Shown here: positions 1 to 6,621 of the stretch, piece after piece | Layout of the letters: each line of letters begins with the position of its first letter | How positions within the stretch are numbered: position 1 is the first letter of the stretch | Assembly: GCA_041658785.1 (NCBI GenBank) | Contig: JBAZZL010000003.1 | Coordinates: forward strand, 1-64,000 | Direction: 5' to 3' | Origin: JAHJGG01 sp041658785 | GTDB lineage: Bacteria; Patescibacteriota; Patescibacteriia; Magasanikbacterales; UBA922 | Length of the DNA: 64,000 nt | The notes under the pieces: generated by a model | The model's database searches: none | Seen by the model: only the letters and a program-made list of their open reading frames with translations | Told to the model about the DNA's origin: nothing | Translations under genes and position numbers: made by a program

Positions 1-1
1 A

Positions 2-121
2 AAACTGACAGAATGGCTCATTGAATACAACTTTAACCGACCGCACGCGACATTAAATTACCAGACGCCGATTGAGTTCAACAAAGTGTTACCTATGTAC
101 TCATCATGTACAAGCGCTTGA
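2..121 (+). CDS. C-terminal end of a DDE transposase, cut by the window edge
   Basis: An open frame runs from the window edge to a TGA at 119-121 and gives 39 residues. It contains EWLIEYNFNRPHATLNYQTP, which matches the conserved end of the rve/IS3-IS481 integrase core, where a tryptophan is followed by YN..RPH..L.Y.TP. The catalytic DDE residues lie outside the window, so I cannot say whether the element is intact. It marks the left side of the accessory region. The family call is sure; the exact IS family is not. Confidence 0.8.
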   Translation, partial: KLTEWLIEYNFNRPHATLNYQTPIEFNKVLPMYSSCTSA

Positions 122-145
122 CAAAGTCTCAATTTGTGTTATACT
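118..145 (+). promoter_or_regulatory. Consensus sigma-70 promoter overlapping the transposase stop
   Basis: A perfect TTGACA (118-123) is followed after 16 nt by TATACT (140-145). The -35 box starts one base before the transposase stop codon. Expected transcription start is near 152. No ORF follows; the next strong signal is the terminator at 193-218, so the product would be an RNA of about 65 nt. Confidence 0.7.
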
Positions 146-192
146 TCTTTCGAGTGACAATTCTATCGCGTCAATAAGCGCTCCGGATTCCG

Positions 193-218
193 GAACTCCC
201 CTCGGGGAGTTCTTTGTT
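193..218 (+). terminator. Rho-independent terminator
   Basis: GAACTCCCC (193-201) and GGGGAGTTC (204-212) form a 9-bp stem followed by a T-rich run. It ends the short transcript from the 118-145 promoter and probably the transposase mRNA as well. Confidence 0.75.
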
Positions 219-256
219 ATTTCAGTTTGTGTTATAATCGGACACGGTGGATTTGA

Positions 257-327
257 GGGCGGAGAGCGCAAGGCGCGCGTCTTGAATTGTCACTCAAGTT
301 CTTGGGGTTCGATTCCCCCTCCGTCCA
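257..327 (+). tRNA. Degenerate tRNA-Asp(GTC)-like gene
   Basis: The acceptor strands GGGCGGA (257-263) and TCCGTCC (320-326) pair fully, the discriminator is A327, and CCA is not encoded. The T arm has a TTCGATT loop closed by GGGG/CCCC with a T-C mismatch at its base. The anticodon arm CTTGA/TCAAG (281-285, 294-298) encloses an 8-nt loop containing TTGTCA, so GTC (Asp) can only be read if one extra base is tolerated. The D arm is two bases shorter than usual. A TATAAT box at 233-238 lies upstream and a clear terminator follows, so it is probably transcribed. It may be a decayed or atypical tRNA-Asp. Confidence 0.5.
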
Positions 328-337
328 CCGCTCAAAG

Positions 338-362
338 TCCCGACTGTGTCGGGATTTTGTTT
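338..362 (+). terminator. Terminator after the tRNA-like gene
   Basis: TCCCGAC (338-344) pairs with GTCGGGA (348-354) around TGT and is followed by TTTTGTTTT. The same kind of stem (AGTCCCGA...TCGGGAT) follows the tRNA at 42181, so this is a recurring tRNA terminator type here. Confidence 0.75.
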
Positions 363-414
363 TACGCAAAAAAAATACCAAAAGGGGCCTGTTGTTTTTT
401 GTAAAGAACATCAA

Positions 415-576
415 TGTGCTCTCGGGGGTATCCCCGACAAAAGCACAGCAGAGCCGCTCAAGAAAGCAGAGAGCGGCCGGGAGAGAGTTGTCCTTGAAAA
501 GAACATCGGCCCTCTCCACTTTGCAAACGATTCTGCCGTGCTTGTGTTAGGGGGCAAGGCGATAGGAACCTTGCCC
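415..576 (-). other. Cluster of four strong hairpins 3' of the 240-aa gene
   Basis: Four inverted repeats follow one another: TGTGCT/AGCACA enclosing TCGGGG/CCCCGA (415-446), GCCGCTC/GAGCGGC (453-477), GGAGAG/CTCTCC (480-517) and GGGCAAGG/CCTTGCCC (552-576). Read on the minus strand they lie directly after the gene at 621-1343. None has a long U run, so they look like a structured 3' region more than a simple terminator. No gene is visible between 363 and 620. Confidence 0.55.
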
Positions 577-620
577 GCGATGTGAGATGTGAATCCGTTG
601 CCTAGCACGGACGTATTCGC

Positions 621-1343
621 CTACTTGGAGAGACGGACTTCCCGGGCCGCCGCCCTCTGCGCTTCGTGGGCGCGGACGACCGCCTGCCGGATAAGCTCGC
701 CGCCGGCCCCCCACTCCTTGGATCCAGACTTCTCCTGGAGAATCCGGAAAACCATGGAGCGCAGGTTGCGGGCCCCGCGTTTGGCGAACTGGTTCTCCTC
801 CGGCAGGGGGAACTTCTCAATCCACCGGCCAATGAAGTCCCCGACCACCCACCGAGCGCGGCTGGGCTTGCGCAGAAGCCTGCCCGGCCGGATTCCTCCG
901 GCGAGCGGGTCCGCAAGCCTGGCGTCGACCCAGGCCTGGAGCTCGGCCATGTCGGCCGGCTCACGCTCCCTCCGCGACTTGGCCTCCGCCTCCTGAGACA
1001 AGCGGAGCCGACGCTGCTCCTCCTGCCTCTCCCGCTCCTTTTCCCTGCCGGCTGCGGTCAGCTCGGAGAGCGTCACCGTCGCGGACAGGGCGACACCCTG
1101 AAAGTTAGCCGACATCCTAAACTGCCGGTGAAGACAGAGGCCGTCCTCCGACAGTCTGGATTCTTCCCCGCCAACACGGACATCAACTTCTGTGGACGGC
1201 GTCCAACCGTCCGTTGCTTCGAACAAGAACTTTCCGTTAAACCCCGCCTTGGCGGGGCGAAAGTCCACCAACTTCCCCTCACGGTTGAGGTGAGCGGTGC
1301 CCACCGCGCCGTTCTGGGATGTCCAAATCTTCTTGATCGCCAT
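621..1343 (-). CDS. Unknown GC-rich protein, 240 aa
   Basis: I do not recognise this family. I chose the ATG at 1343 (MAIKKIWTSQNG) because an AGGAGGAG SD lies just upstream; the frame stays open further but would run into the previous gene. The first half (about residues 1-90) is mixed polar and beta-like. A highly charged helix (about 95-125, rich in E, R, K and Q) follows, then a basic C-terminal half. Base composition is much more GC-rich than in the housekeeping genes. It follows the GNAT gene on the same strand, with a perfect hairpin at 1438-1471 between them. Host transfer or a gene cassette is possible. Confidence 0.65.
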   Translation of the reverse strand: MAIKKIWTSQNGAVGTAHLNREGKLVDFRPAKAGFNGKFLFEATDGWTPSTEVDVRVGGEESRLSEDGLCLHRQFRMSANFQGVALSATVTLSELTAAGREKERERQEEQRRLRLSQEAEAKSRREREPADMAELQAWVDARLADPLAGGIRPGRLLRKPSRARWVVGDFIGRWIEKFPLPEENQFAKRGARNLRSMVFRILQEKSGSKEWGAGGELIRQAVVRAHEAQRAAAREVRLSK

Positions 1344-1437
1344 GGTTTCTCCTCCTGTTTCCCACACTTCATGGCAAAAGCGCGGGAGTTGTTTTCTCAT
1401 CCCGTCCCAACAACATCGTTGAGCCGGGAAGTTGAAG

Positions 1438-1471
1438 CCCGAACCGTTAACCTCCAGTTTGACGGTTCGGG
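1438..1471 (-). other. Perfect hairpin between the GNAT gene and the 240-aa gene
   Basis: CCCGAACCGT (1438-1447) and ACGGTTCGGG (1462-1471) form a perfect 10-bp stem with a 14-nt loop. It lies in the leader of the gene at 621-1343, about 95 nt before its start. It could end GNAT transcription or structure the next leader; no U run follows. Confidence 0.5.
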
Positions 1472-1492
1472 TAAAGGTGGCGCCGGCGCGCG

Positions 1493-1912
1493 TCAGAATC
1501 TGTCGAGCACATTGCCGAGATCTTTGACCTCGAGCATGGCCCGCAAATCTTCGGGCAGGCGCGCGATCGCCTTCTTCGTGCCGGTGGACATGGCATCCAC
1601 ATGCACGCGAGTGAATCCGCGCTCGCGGCACCGCTCTACGGTCGCCCGCATAAGCTCTGTGCCGTAACCCAAGCCGCGAGCGCCCGGAACAACATAGAGC
1701 CCGACGATCGCGGGCGTGCCATTTGATCCTTGCTCGCCCTGCGGCGCGATGGTCGCGGCGCCATAGACGCAGCCGTTCTCCTCAATCAGCACCGCTTCGT
1801 CGCAGCACGAGAAGCGGTCGCCGACAAAGAGAATAGCCGCAACCGGACAGATCGGCCGGCTGTGCAACCACTCCGAAAACTCGCTCATTGAAACGATGCG
1901 GGTATCCCTCAT
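1493..1912 (-). CDS. GNAT-family N-acetyltransferase
   Basis: This 139-aa protein has the acetyl-CoA-binding signature of the GNAT fold at about residues 68-96, VGLYVVPGARGLGYGTEL, where R-G-L-G-Y-G is the pyrophosphate-binding loop. A C-terminal helix-strand pair with HVDAMSTGTKKAI follows, as in ribosomal-protein and small-molecule acetylases. The substrate cannot be deduced. The ATG at 1912 has a very strong SD (AAGGAGG, 5 nt spacing), unlike most genes here. It is GC-rich and probably heads a two-gene unit with the 240-aa gene downstream. Confidence 0.85.
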   Translation of the reverse strand: MRDTRIVSMSEFSEWLHSRPICPVAAILFVGDRFSCCDEAVLIEENGCVYGAATIAPQGEQGSNGTPAIVGLYVVPGARGLGYGTELMRATVERCRERGFTRVHVDAMSTGTKKAIARLPEDLRAMLEVKDLGNVLDRF

Positions 1913-2125
1913 CGCCTCCTCCTTTCTAAAGTTGAAAGAACCACTCGCGCCGCCGAGCCCATCTCGGTTCGCGGATTTTTCCCCTGAAACTTTCGCTTCA
2001 GGGGCTTCCGGAAAATCAAAGTATTTTTGATTCTCTGGAAGATTTGAAATAATTTACGGAGTGATCCCGACTTAGTCGGGACCAGTTTGTCACGTGCTTC
2101 GTGTCGCGTAATCATGTCGCGTAAT

Positions 2126-2154
2126 TTGACGGCTAGTTTTTCCCCTGTTATACT
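2126..2154 (+). promoter_or_regulatory. Promoter of the PIN toxin-antitoxin operon
   Basis: TTGACG (2126-2131), 17 nt, then TATACT (2149-2154) inside CCCCTGTTATACT, which also supplies an extended -10 TG. The ATG at 2163 lies 8 nt after the -10 box, so transcription should begin at or next to the start codon. The same block recurs before the genes at 3952, 7559 and 8265. Confidence 0.8.
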
Positions 2155-2162
2155 GGCAAGGT

Positions 2163-2378
2163 ATGACTACCAAACAATTAACTAAACAACTCAACCGGAT
2201 CGGACAATTAGAAAAGGAACTACAATTGCTTAAAATCGTTGTTTTTAAAGCTCTGCCCAAACAAACCGGACGGACTTCTTCTGCTCACGCGGAAAGGACT
2301 CTGCTAAAAGCCGCGAAAGACGTCCGGAATGATCTTTGGCAATCACGCTATGCCAAAAAAGTTGCGCGTGTTTCTTGA
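2163..2378 (+). CDS. Antitoxin-like small protein of a PIN system
   Basis: 71 aa. The N-terminal 35 residues form an amphipathic, leucine-rich helix (LTKQLNRIGQLEKELQLLK) suited to dimerisation. The C-terminal half is basic and probably wraps the toxin. It overlaps the PIN gene by 29 nt, the usual arrangement in VapBC-type operons with the antitoxin first. No SD is present, and the consensus promoter 8 nt upstream implies a leaderless message. The N-terminal plan resembles the orphan protein at 7300-7524. The antitoxin role is inferred from position and size. Confidence 0.65.
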   Translation: MTTKQLTKQLNRIGQLEKELQLLKIVVFKALPKQTGRTSSAHAERTLLKAAKDVRNDLWQSRYAKKVARVS

Positions 2379-2784
2379 TACCAGCGCGATTTTAGCTGGG
2401 CTTAACTCGCCAAATGGAGCCGCCGGCATAATTCTGGCGGCTTGTTTTGTTCATGAAGCTATTCCGGTTATCTCCCCTCAAGTCGTTGAGGAGGCCGAAC
2501 GGGTAATCGCTCAAAAATTTCCAAGGTTATTCGCCGGCTGGATCATTTTTTTGCTTATACCGCCGCAAATCGCTTCTCCACCTACTCTGGCTCAAGTAAG
2601 AAAGGCCTATCGTGTCCTGCCGACAAACGACGCGCCTATTCTCGCCGCCGCTCTCAACACCCGCCCTGACGCTCTGGTAACTTGGAACACGCGCGACTTC
2701 ATGCGTCCGGCAGTGGTGGAGGCATCGCCTTTTCCCATTTTGCGGCCGGGTGAATTTCTGCGCCTGCTCCAACGCGGCAACTAA
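2350..2784 (+). CDS. PIN-domain ribonuclease toxin
   Basis: 144 aa from the ATG at 2350 (MPKKLRVFLDTSAILAGL); an in-frame ATG at 2329 is a less likely start. It has the PIN acidic pattern: LDTSA near the N-terminus, EEAERV in the middle, and NDAPILAAA followed by PDALVTWNTRDF near the C-terminus. Known PIN toxins cleave RNA using Mg2+ held by these acids. It is translated from the same message as the small protein before it. All expected acidic positions appear present, so it should be active. Confidence 0.88.
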   Translation: MPKKLRVFLDTSAILAGLNSPNGAAGIILAACFVHEAIPVISPQVVEEAERVIAQKFPRLFAGWIIFLLIPPQIASPPTLAQVRKAYRVLPTNDAPILAAALNTRPDALVTWNTRDFMRPAVVEASPFPILRPGEFLRLLQRGN

Positions 2785-2901
2785 TCCCGCGGCAACCGGC
2801 AAAATAACAGACACTATCGGTATTTTTTGTTTTTTTGGAATGTAATGAACGTTGTCACCAGTCACAAGACACATGCCACGCATCATCCCTGCGATTTGTA
2901 A

Positions 2902-3040
2902 GCGCGGCTCACAGCTTACAACGCAAGCAAGCGCCGGTCATGGCGCTTGCGCTGGGCTCCGATTGAGCCGCGCAACCACCACGAAGGCGGCCAACGGAAC
3001 CTCGCGAGAGTCCCCTTGACCGATGGTGGTTGCTTTGTTT
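2902..3040 (+). other. Structured element with nested hairpins and a terminator-like stem
   Basis: GCGCGGCTCA (2902-2911) and TGAGCCGCGC (2964-2973) are perfect complements and enclose a second perfect hairpin, GCAAGCGCC (2927-2935) with GGCGCTTGC (2942-2950). Directly after, GCAACCACC (2972-2980) pairs with GGTGGTTGC (3025-3033), followed by TTTGTTT. The last stem looks like a plus-strand terminator. The whole could be a small RNA or the 3' region of the PIN operon. No coding sequence is visible between 2785 and 3130. Confidence 0.55.
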
Positions 3041-3092
3041 AATTGTTTAATTGTTTAATTGTTACATTGTCAAATTGTTACATTGTTATTAT
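3039..3092 (+). repeat. Short AT-rich satellite (TTTAATTG / TTACATTG units)
   Basis: Three copies of TTTAATTG are followed by TTACATTG and TCAAATTG variants. The same TTACATTG unit ends the hisN gene near 42895. This is one of several heptamer or octamer satellites in the window. Confidence 0.7.
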
Positions 3093-3130
3093 GTTGTCGG
3101 TGTTGCAGTGTTGCAGCGCTGTCGTCTTAT

Positions 3131-3793
3131 TTACTTCACCGTTACCCGTTTGTCCCAATATTCAACTGATTTTTTATACTCCTCGGGGTCAAGCGGCACG
3201 CCGCTGCCGCCGTATTCTTTGCCCAGAGCGTTACGGAGCATTGTTGTCGGATCAATCGGTTCTGCTTCCGGCGTGGGCAGGCCCATAATTTTCACAATCC
3301 CCCAATCGGCCGCGGGCACATCCGCCTCGCCGCTCGCTTCCGCTTCTTTTCGCAGTTGATCCTGGCGGTAAAGAACGATTCCCAAATAATTTGCCGCAGG
3401 CGTCTCCACTCCTTCGGCCCAGCGCGTCAAAACTGGCAGTTCATTTTCACGGCGCGCCTCAAAACCGTTCCGAATTTCCCCCCGATTTTCGTCCGTGATT
3501 TCCACGGAACCCACCCGCGCGTCGGTAAAATTTTCCACAAAGAGCAGGCGGCAAAAATCGGCATATCCGGGCTTTACTGTTGCCCCGGCCAAGCGCGCCG
3601 CCAGCTCCTGTTCAAACTCTTCCGGCGTATGGCTGGAAATTTTCGTGCCGGCAAAATCTTTTTTAAAATGCCGCTTGACGAATTCAGTCATGCCGGCGGA
3701 CGAAATCGTCAACCCCTCTTTTTGCTCGGCGTCAGAATGTTCCGCGTTCACGGACGGCCGCTCGCCGGTATTTTCGTTGGTCATAGGTGTCAT
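3131..3793 (-). CDS. DUF3228 family protein
   Basis: 220 aa. The DUF3228 hallmarks are present in order: PGYADFCRLLFVENF (about 96-110), ARRENELPVLTRW (about 133-145), YLGIVLYRQDQL, ADWGIVKIMG, and the C-terminal NALGKEYGGSGVPLDPEEY motif (about 188-206). The family is widespread but of unknown function. Residues 1-45 are low-complexity and probably flexible. ATGs at 3793 and 3784 are both possible; neither has an SD. A TATAAT lies about 30 nt upstream on this strand. Confidence 0.88.
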   Translation of the reverse strand: MTPMTNENTGERPSVNAEHSDAEQKEGLTISSAGMTEFVKRHFKKDFAGTKISSHTPEEFEQELAARLAGATVKPGYADFCRLLFVENFTDARVGSVEITDENRGEIRNGFEARRENELPVLTRWAEGVETPAANYLGIVLYRQDQLRKEAEASGEADVPAADWGIVKIMGLPTPEAEPIDPTTMLRNALGKEYGGSGVPLDPEEYKKSVEYWDKRVTVK

Positions 3794-3914
3794 AGATAAT
3801 GTGAGTTAAGAATAAATACGATAATTATATCATGTAACGTGTAGCGTGTAACTTGTAACGTGGCGCACATTTTTAAAAATAGAATATCCACATTCCGCAA
3901 CGGGAAAATGATAT

Positions 3915-3943
3915 TTGACAATCATTTTTCCCCCTGTTATACT
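3915..3943 (+). promoter_or_regulatory. Promoter of coiled-coil gene A
   Basis: TTGACA (3915-3920), 17 nt, TATACT (3938-3943), with the ATG at 3952 after 8 nt. Perfect -35 box and extended -10. It predicts a leaderless mRNA. Confidence 0.85.
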
Positions 3944-3951
3944 CATTTTAT

Positions 3952-4233
3952 ATGAACCAAACATCAGACCCGACAATCAAAGACGTTATGGAGGTCGTTG
4001 AATTCATCCGTGACAATGCCGCGACTAAGGATGACGTCCAGGCAGTTAGAGCCGAGCTACAAAAAGAAATCCAAGACGCTAAAAATGAAACGATCGGCCA
4101 TATTGATGGTTTTGTCAAACTGCACAAAGACATGGACACTGAAATCGCCGCACTCAAATCATCTTACCAGCGGCACGAAGAGCAAATCAGCCAAATCGTC
4201 CGCCACCTCGGCCTCCAATTGTCTAATGGCTGA
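3952..4233 (+). CDS. Small coiled-coil protein, ATKDD family, copy A
   Basis: 93 aa and not recognised as a named family. The head MNQTSDPTIKDV is identical in the copies at 7559 and 8265. Next come IRDNAATKDD (one ATKDD unit), a long heptad-rich helix (VQAVRAELQKEIQDAKNE), and the tail QISQIVRHLGLQL. The protein should be an almost continuous coiled coil, so oligomerisation is likely. It has no signal peptide, membrane segment or Cys. Translation is probably leaderless. A terminator follows at 4254. Confidence 0.75.
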   Translation: MNQTSDPTIKDVMEVVEFIRDNAATKDDVQAVRAELQKEIQDAKNETIGHIDGFVKLHKDMDTEIAALKSSYQRHEEQISQIVRHLGLQLSNG

Positions 4234-4253
4234 TCTGATTTACCGCCAGTAAT

Positions 4254-4280
4254 CCCGATGCTATCGGGTTTTTTGTTTTT
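4254..4280 (+). terminator. Terminator of coiled-coil gene A
   Basis: CCCGAT (4254-4259) pairs with ATCGGG (4263-4268) and is followed by TTTTTTGTTTTTTG. Promoter, ORF and terminator make this a complete single-gene unit. Confidence 0.85.
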
Positions 4281-4334
4281 TGTAATGAACACAATTATTT
4301 TTTTCAATCGATAACTTTCGCAACGAACTTTGGG

Positions 4335-4381
4335 CGGTAACCCGCACCTCATCCCCTGCCCTTCTCCTAAAAGGAGAAGGG
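4335..4381 (+). repeat. Fragment of the long inverted-repeat (MITE-like) family
   Basis: GGTAACCCGCACCTCATCCC followed by a CCTTCTCC/GGAGAAGG hairpin matches the left half of the elements at 32041 and 44599. The right arm is missing. TTTTGATC-type satellite follows at about 4395-4430. Confidence 0.7.
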
Positions 4382-4480
4382 AGCAATCCAACGATCTTTT
4401 GATTTTCCGATCTTTTGATCTTCAATCACCCCATCACCCCATCCTCCTCCACAATCCCTGAATTATCAGAAACTTTGGAA

Positions 4481-4670
4481 GGTGGCGAAGCGAGTGAAGC
4501 TTCGCCGCCAAGTGCGTCCAACGAGGGATTAGGAAATCCCGAATTGTTGGACTTCCCCGCCATGCAAATAGGCGGGGCGTTTGGTGGGAAGGCGGATCGG
4601 GAATTAGGTCGTCCGATCCGCCGCGTACTGCGGTGGCCCGCTTTTTGGGCTTTGGCCGGTACGCGCGGCC
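4481..4670 (-). other. Array of at least five consecutive strong hairpins
   Basis: In order: an 11-bp stem around GGCGAAGC/GCTTCGCC (4481-4509), GTCCAAC/GTTGGAC with inner GGGATT/AATCCC (4516-4552), CCCCGCC/GGCGGGG (4555-4577), a perfect 10-bp GGCGGATCGG/CCGATCCGCC (4591-4622), GCCC/GGGC (4636-4650) and GGCC/GGCC (4654-4670). It lies directly 3' of the membrane-protein gene at 4686-4994. It may be a structured RNA or stacked palindromic repeats. No gene is seen from 4234 to 4685. Confidence 0.6.
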
Positions 4671-4685
4671 TGACGTCTCATCCTC

Positions 4686-4994
4686 TTACTGCTCCGTCGG
4701 AACGGAGCAGGGGACGTCCGCGATCGACGCGGCCCCACCTGCCCCACCCTCGTAATGGGTGAAGATCAGGTGGCACCGCCCATCCGCGGCGTCCCGAAAG
4801 AGAATGAGATCGTTCGGCCCGAAATCATCCACGAGGACGACCTCGAACCGGCCCGATTCTCCGCCGGTCGTCTCACCGACCTCCACTGGCGGGCGATTTG
4901 CCAACCAGATGGCGCCGATGAGAACTGCCAACACCAGGCCAAAGAGAATGGCCCATATTGGCTCCCGGCGGAGAAGGGACAGAAGGGATCTCAT
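4686..4994 (-). CDS. Small membrane-anchored protein of unknown function
   Basis: 102 aa from the ATG at 4994 (MRSLLSLLRREP). A basic N-terminus precedes a single hydrophobic segment at about residues 14-33 (IWAILFGLVLAVLIGAIWLA), so it should be a type II or signal-anchor protein with about 68 residues outside. The outer part is acidic and ends ADVPCSVPTEQ with two Cys in total. I do not recognise a domain. The gene is GC-rich, with a weak SD (AAAGGA) right after the closing stem of a structured leader (5008-5109). A start at 5039 is possible but lacks an SD. Confidence 0.6.
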   Translation of the reverse strand: MRSLLSLLRREPIWAILFGLVLAVLIGAIWLANRPPVEVGETTGGESGRFEVVLVDDFGPNDLILFRDAADGRCHLIFTHYEGGAGGAASIADVPCSVPTEQ

Positions 4995-5007
4995 CCCTTT
5001 GTCCTTT

Positions 5008-5109
5008 CCGCCAATCCTTATCGTGTTCCCGATTTTCATCGGAACGGGACAAACCCGCCGGATTTCAGCAAGGGACACCCTGCCTTATACCGGTTTTTTG
5101 GATTGGCGG
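5008..5109 (-). promoter_or_regulatory. Riboswitch-like structured leader of the 102-aa gene
   Basis: A perfect 10-bp closing stem, CCGCCAATCC (5008-5017) with GGATTGGCGG (5100-5109), encloses about 80 nt. Inside is a GTTCC(C)GAT/ATCGGAAC hairpin. The 3' strand of the closing stem abuts the SD, so folding could control translation. It matches no riboswitch class I know. Confidence 0.5.
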
Positions 5110-5412
5110 ATTCTCAAAGAGCGCGCTTCGCAAGCCCAGTATGGCTTTCGTTTCCTGGCACGCGCCAAGAAAACCTGCGAAGAAACACCTCTTCATTCAC
5201 CCGACGCGCGATGCACGCATCACGACCCAAGTCCGCGTGTTTCGCATATCGTGTCAATGAAAAGGTGTTTGTTTTTTTATTTGAAAGAACGGAACACGAA
5301 TCCTTCACACGAATTTACACAAATTATATTCGTGTGAATTCGTGAAAAAATTCGTGTTTCCCCTTCAACCCTCAATCTTTTAATCAGCGCAATCAATGAT
5401 TCAGAGTCCAAG

Positions 5413-5665
5413 GGGATAGATGAATGGCGTGTGCAGTGCTGTTCATCTCATCCCGAATGCGCAACTGATTCGGCAGTTGCCACCTACACGCGTAGATAAC
5501 CCATCAGCGTGATCTGGGGGCAAGACAATTTATTTAACGCCGTCTGCCGGGGCGCGCGGGTTCGCGTAGGTTAGCGTACCTACAGGAACCCGGTGGTGTA
5601 CCTCACGGTGCACCTCCTTCTTGGGGTTAATCTACCTCTTGTTCCTCACTACCCCTTGAGTGAGG
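5413..5665 (-). other. Cluster of hairpins 3' of the 302-aa gene
   Basis: Successive inverted repeats: GGGAT-GATGAA/TTCATC-ATCCC (5413-5454), GCAACTG/CAGTTGC (5461-5480), GGGTTC-GTAGGT/ACCTAC-GAACCC (5558-5591), GGTGTAC/GTGCACC (about 5595-5613) and CCTCACT/AGTGAGG (5644-5665). On the minus strand they follow the gene at 5689-6597. The stretch 5110-5412 holds only a TTCGTG-type satellite palindrome near 5290-5360 and no gene I can support. Confidence 0.55.
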
Positions 5666-5688
5666 AGAGGTTGTCGCGGAATGCGACA

Positions 5689-6597
5689 CTACTTCGCGAA
5701 CCGCCTGCATATCTCCAGCACCTGCTCGGGGATGAGCTTCGACTGGCTGCCGTCCGGGTTGCGCGGGCTACCGCCGACGGAGCTGGCGCCGCCCCAGTTC
5801 GCCGCGTGCGACTGTTCCGGGTTGACCTCGATCTCCTTCAGGGCGAGCTGCCCCAGGATCGTGTCCTTCCGGTAGTCGTCGAGCGACGTGGGCGGGCGCT
5901 TGGTGGCGCCGGGGCCGACCGCGAGCGGCACGAGGTCCGACCGCTTGGCGACGGTGTACATGAGCGTTCCGTTGGGCGCGTCCGTGAAGAGCACGCCCGC
6001 GAGGAAGCCCTGGTTGTACACGTCGTCGAAGCCGATCTTCGTCTCGACCGCCTGCCAGCAGGTCTTCGGCGACCACGCGTAGCCCTTCGACGGGCGCTCC
6101 AGACGCGCGGGCGGGGCCTGCCACTCGCCGTTGGCGTACTGGGTCACCTTCACGAGGAAGGTTTCCAGCATAGCCACGGTCTGTGGCTCCTTGCTCCCGT
6201 AAGCCGGGGCCAGCTCGCGGTGGATGTCGTGCGGGGCGAAGATCGGGCCGTGCGCGTCGGTGAGGCCAACGCGCTCGACGAGCTCCTTCACCTTCTCCTC
6301 GTTCACGCGCTCCGGGTTGGCGAGCAACCAGACCGAGAGGCTCGTGTCCGCGTCCAGGTCGTTGATGTAGACCTGGGTGTCCTCGTCCACCACGAGCCCG
6401 AGGCGGATCGCCGTCGCCACCTGCTGGCACGTGGCCAGGGTGACGAGGCGGGTGCACGCCGCATGGTGATCAAACGAGAACTTGCGGTTCACGGCGTCGA
6501 TCTGCGGGCCCTGGACGGCTCCGTCGAGCGCAATGCTGTTAGCGGGAAGGTTCGCGAAATCGACAACCTGACCGAACACGAAATTGATACGCGCCAT
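5689..6597 (-). CDS. Unknown GC-rich protein, 302 aa
   Basis: I chose the ATG at 6597 (MARINFVFGQVVDFANLP) because GAGGAGGAAG precedes it; the frame is open further upstream but through a structured leader. The sequence has FSFDHHAACTRL (about 33-44) and YINDLDADTSLSVWLL (about 72-87). These recall the DHH and DxD acid/His motifs of DHH-type phosphoesterases, but the order and spacing are not clearly those of the family, so I do not assign a function. No signal peptide or membrane segment. GC-rich compared with the core genes. It is followed by a hairpin cluster. Confidence 0.65.
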   Translation of the reverse strand: MARINFVFGQVVDFANLPANSIALDGAVQGPQIDAVNRKFSFDHHAACTRLVTLATCQQVATAIRLGLVVDEDTQVYINDLDADTSLSVWLLANPERVNEEKVKELVERVGLTDAHGPIFAPHDIHRELAPAYGSKEPQTVAMLETFLVKVTQYANGEWQAPPARLERPSKGYAWSPKTCWQAVETKIGFDDVYNQGFLAGVLFTDAPNGTLMYTVAKRSDLVPLAVGPGATKRPPTSLDDYRKDTILGQLALKEIEVNPEQSHAANWGGASSVGGSPRNPDGSQSKLIPEQVLEICRRFAK

Positions 6598-6621
6598 TTC
6601 TTCCTCCTCTCGGAGACTCCT

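Noticed and set aside
621..1631. Longer version of the 240-aa gene starting at 1631
   Set aside because: The extra 96 residues overlap the GNAT gene in another frame, while the ATG at 1343 has a strong SD.
4516..4552. Integron attC site
   Set aside because: The GTCCAAC/GTTGGAC cores fit, but the span is only 37 bp, the inner L boxes are missing and there is no integrase in the window. Kept only as a note in a finding.
4755..5345. Plus-strand ORFs of 192-196 aa
   Set aside because: They are antisense to the membrane-protein gene and its leader, with Arg/Pro-rich shadow composition typical of GC-rich opposite strands.
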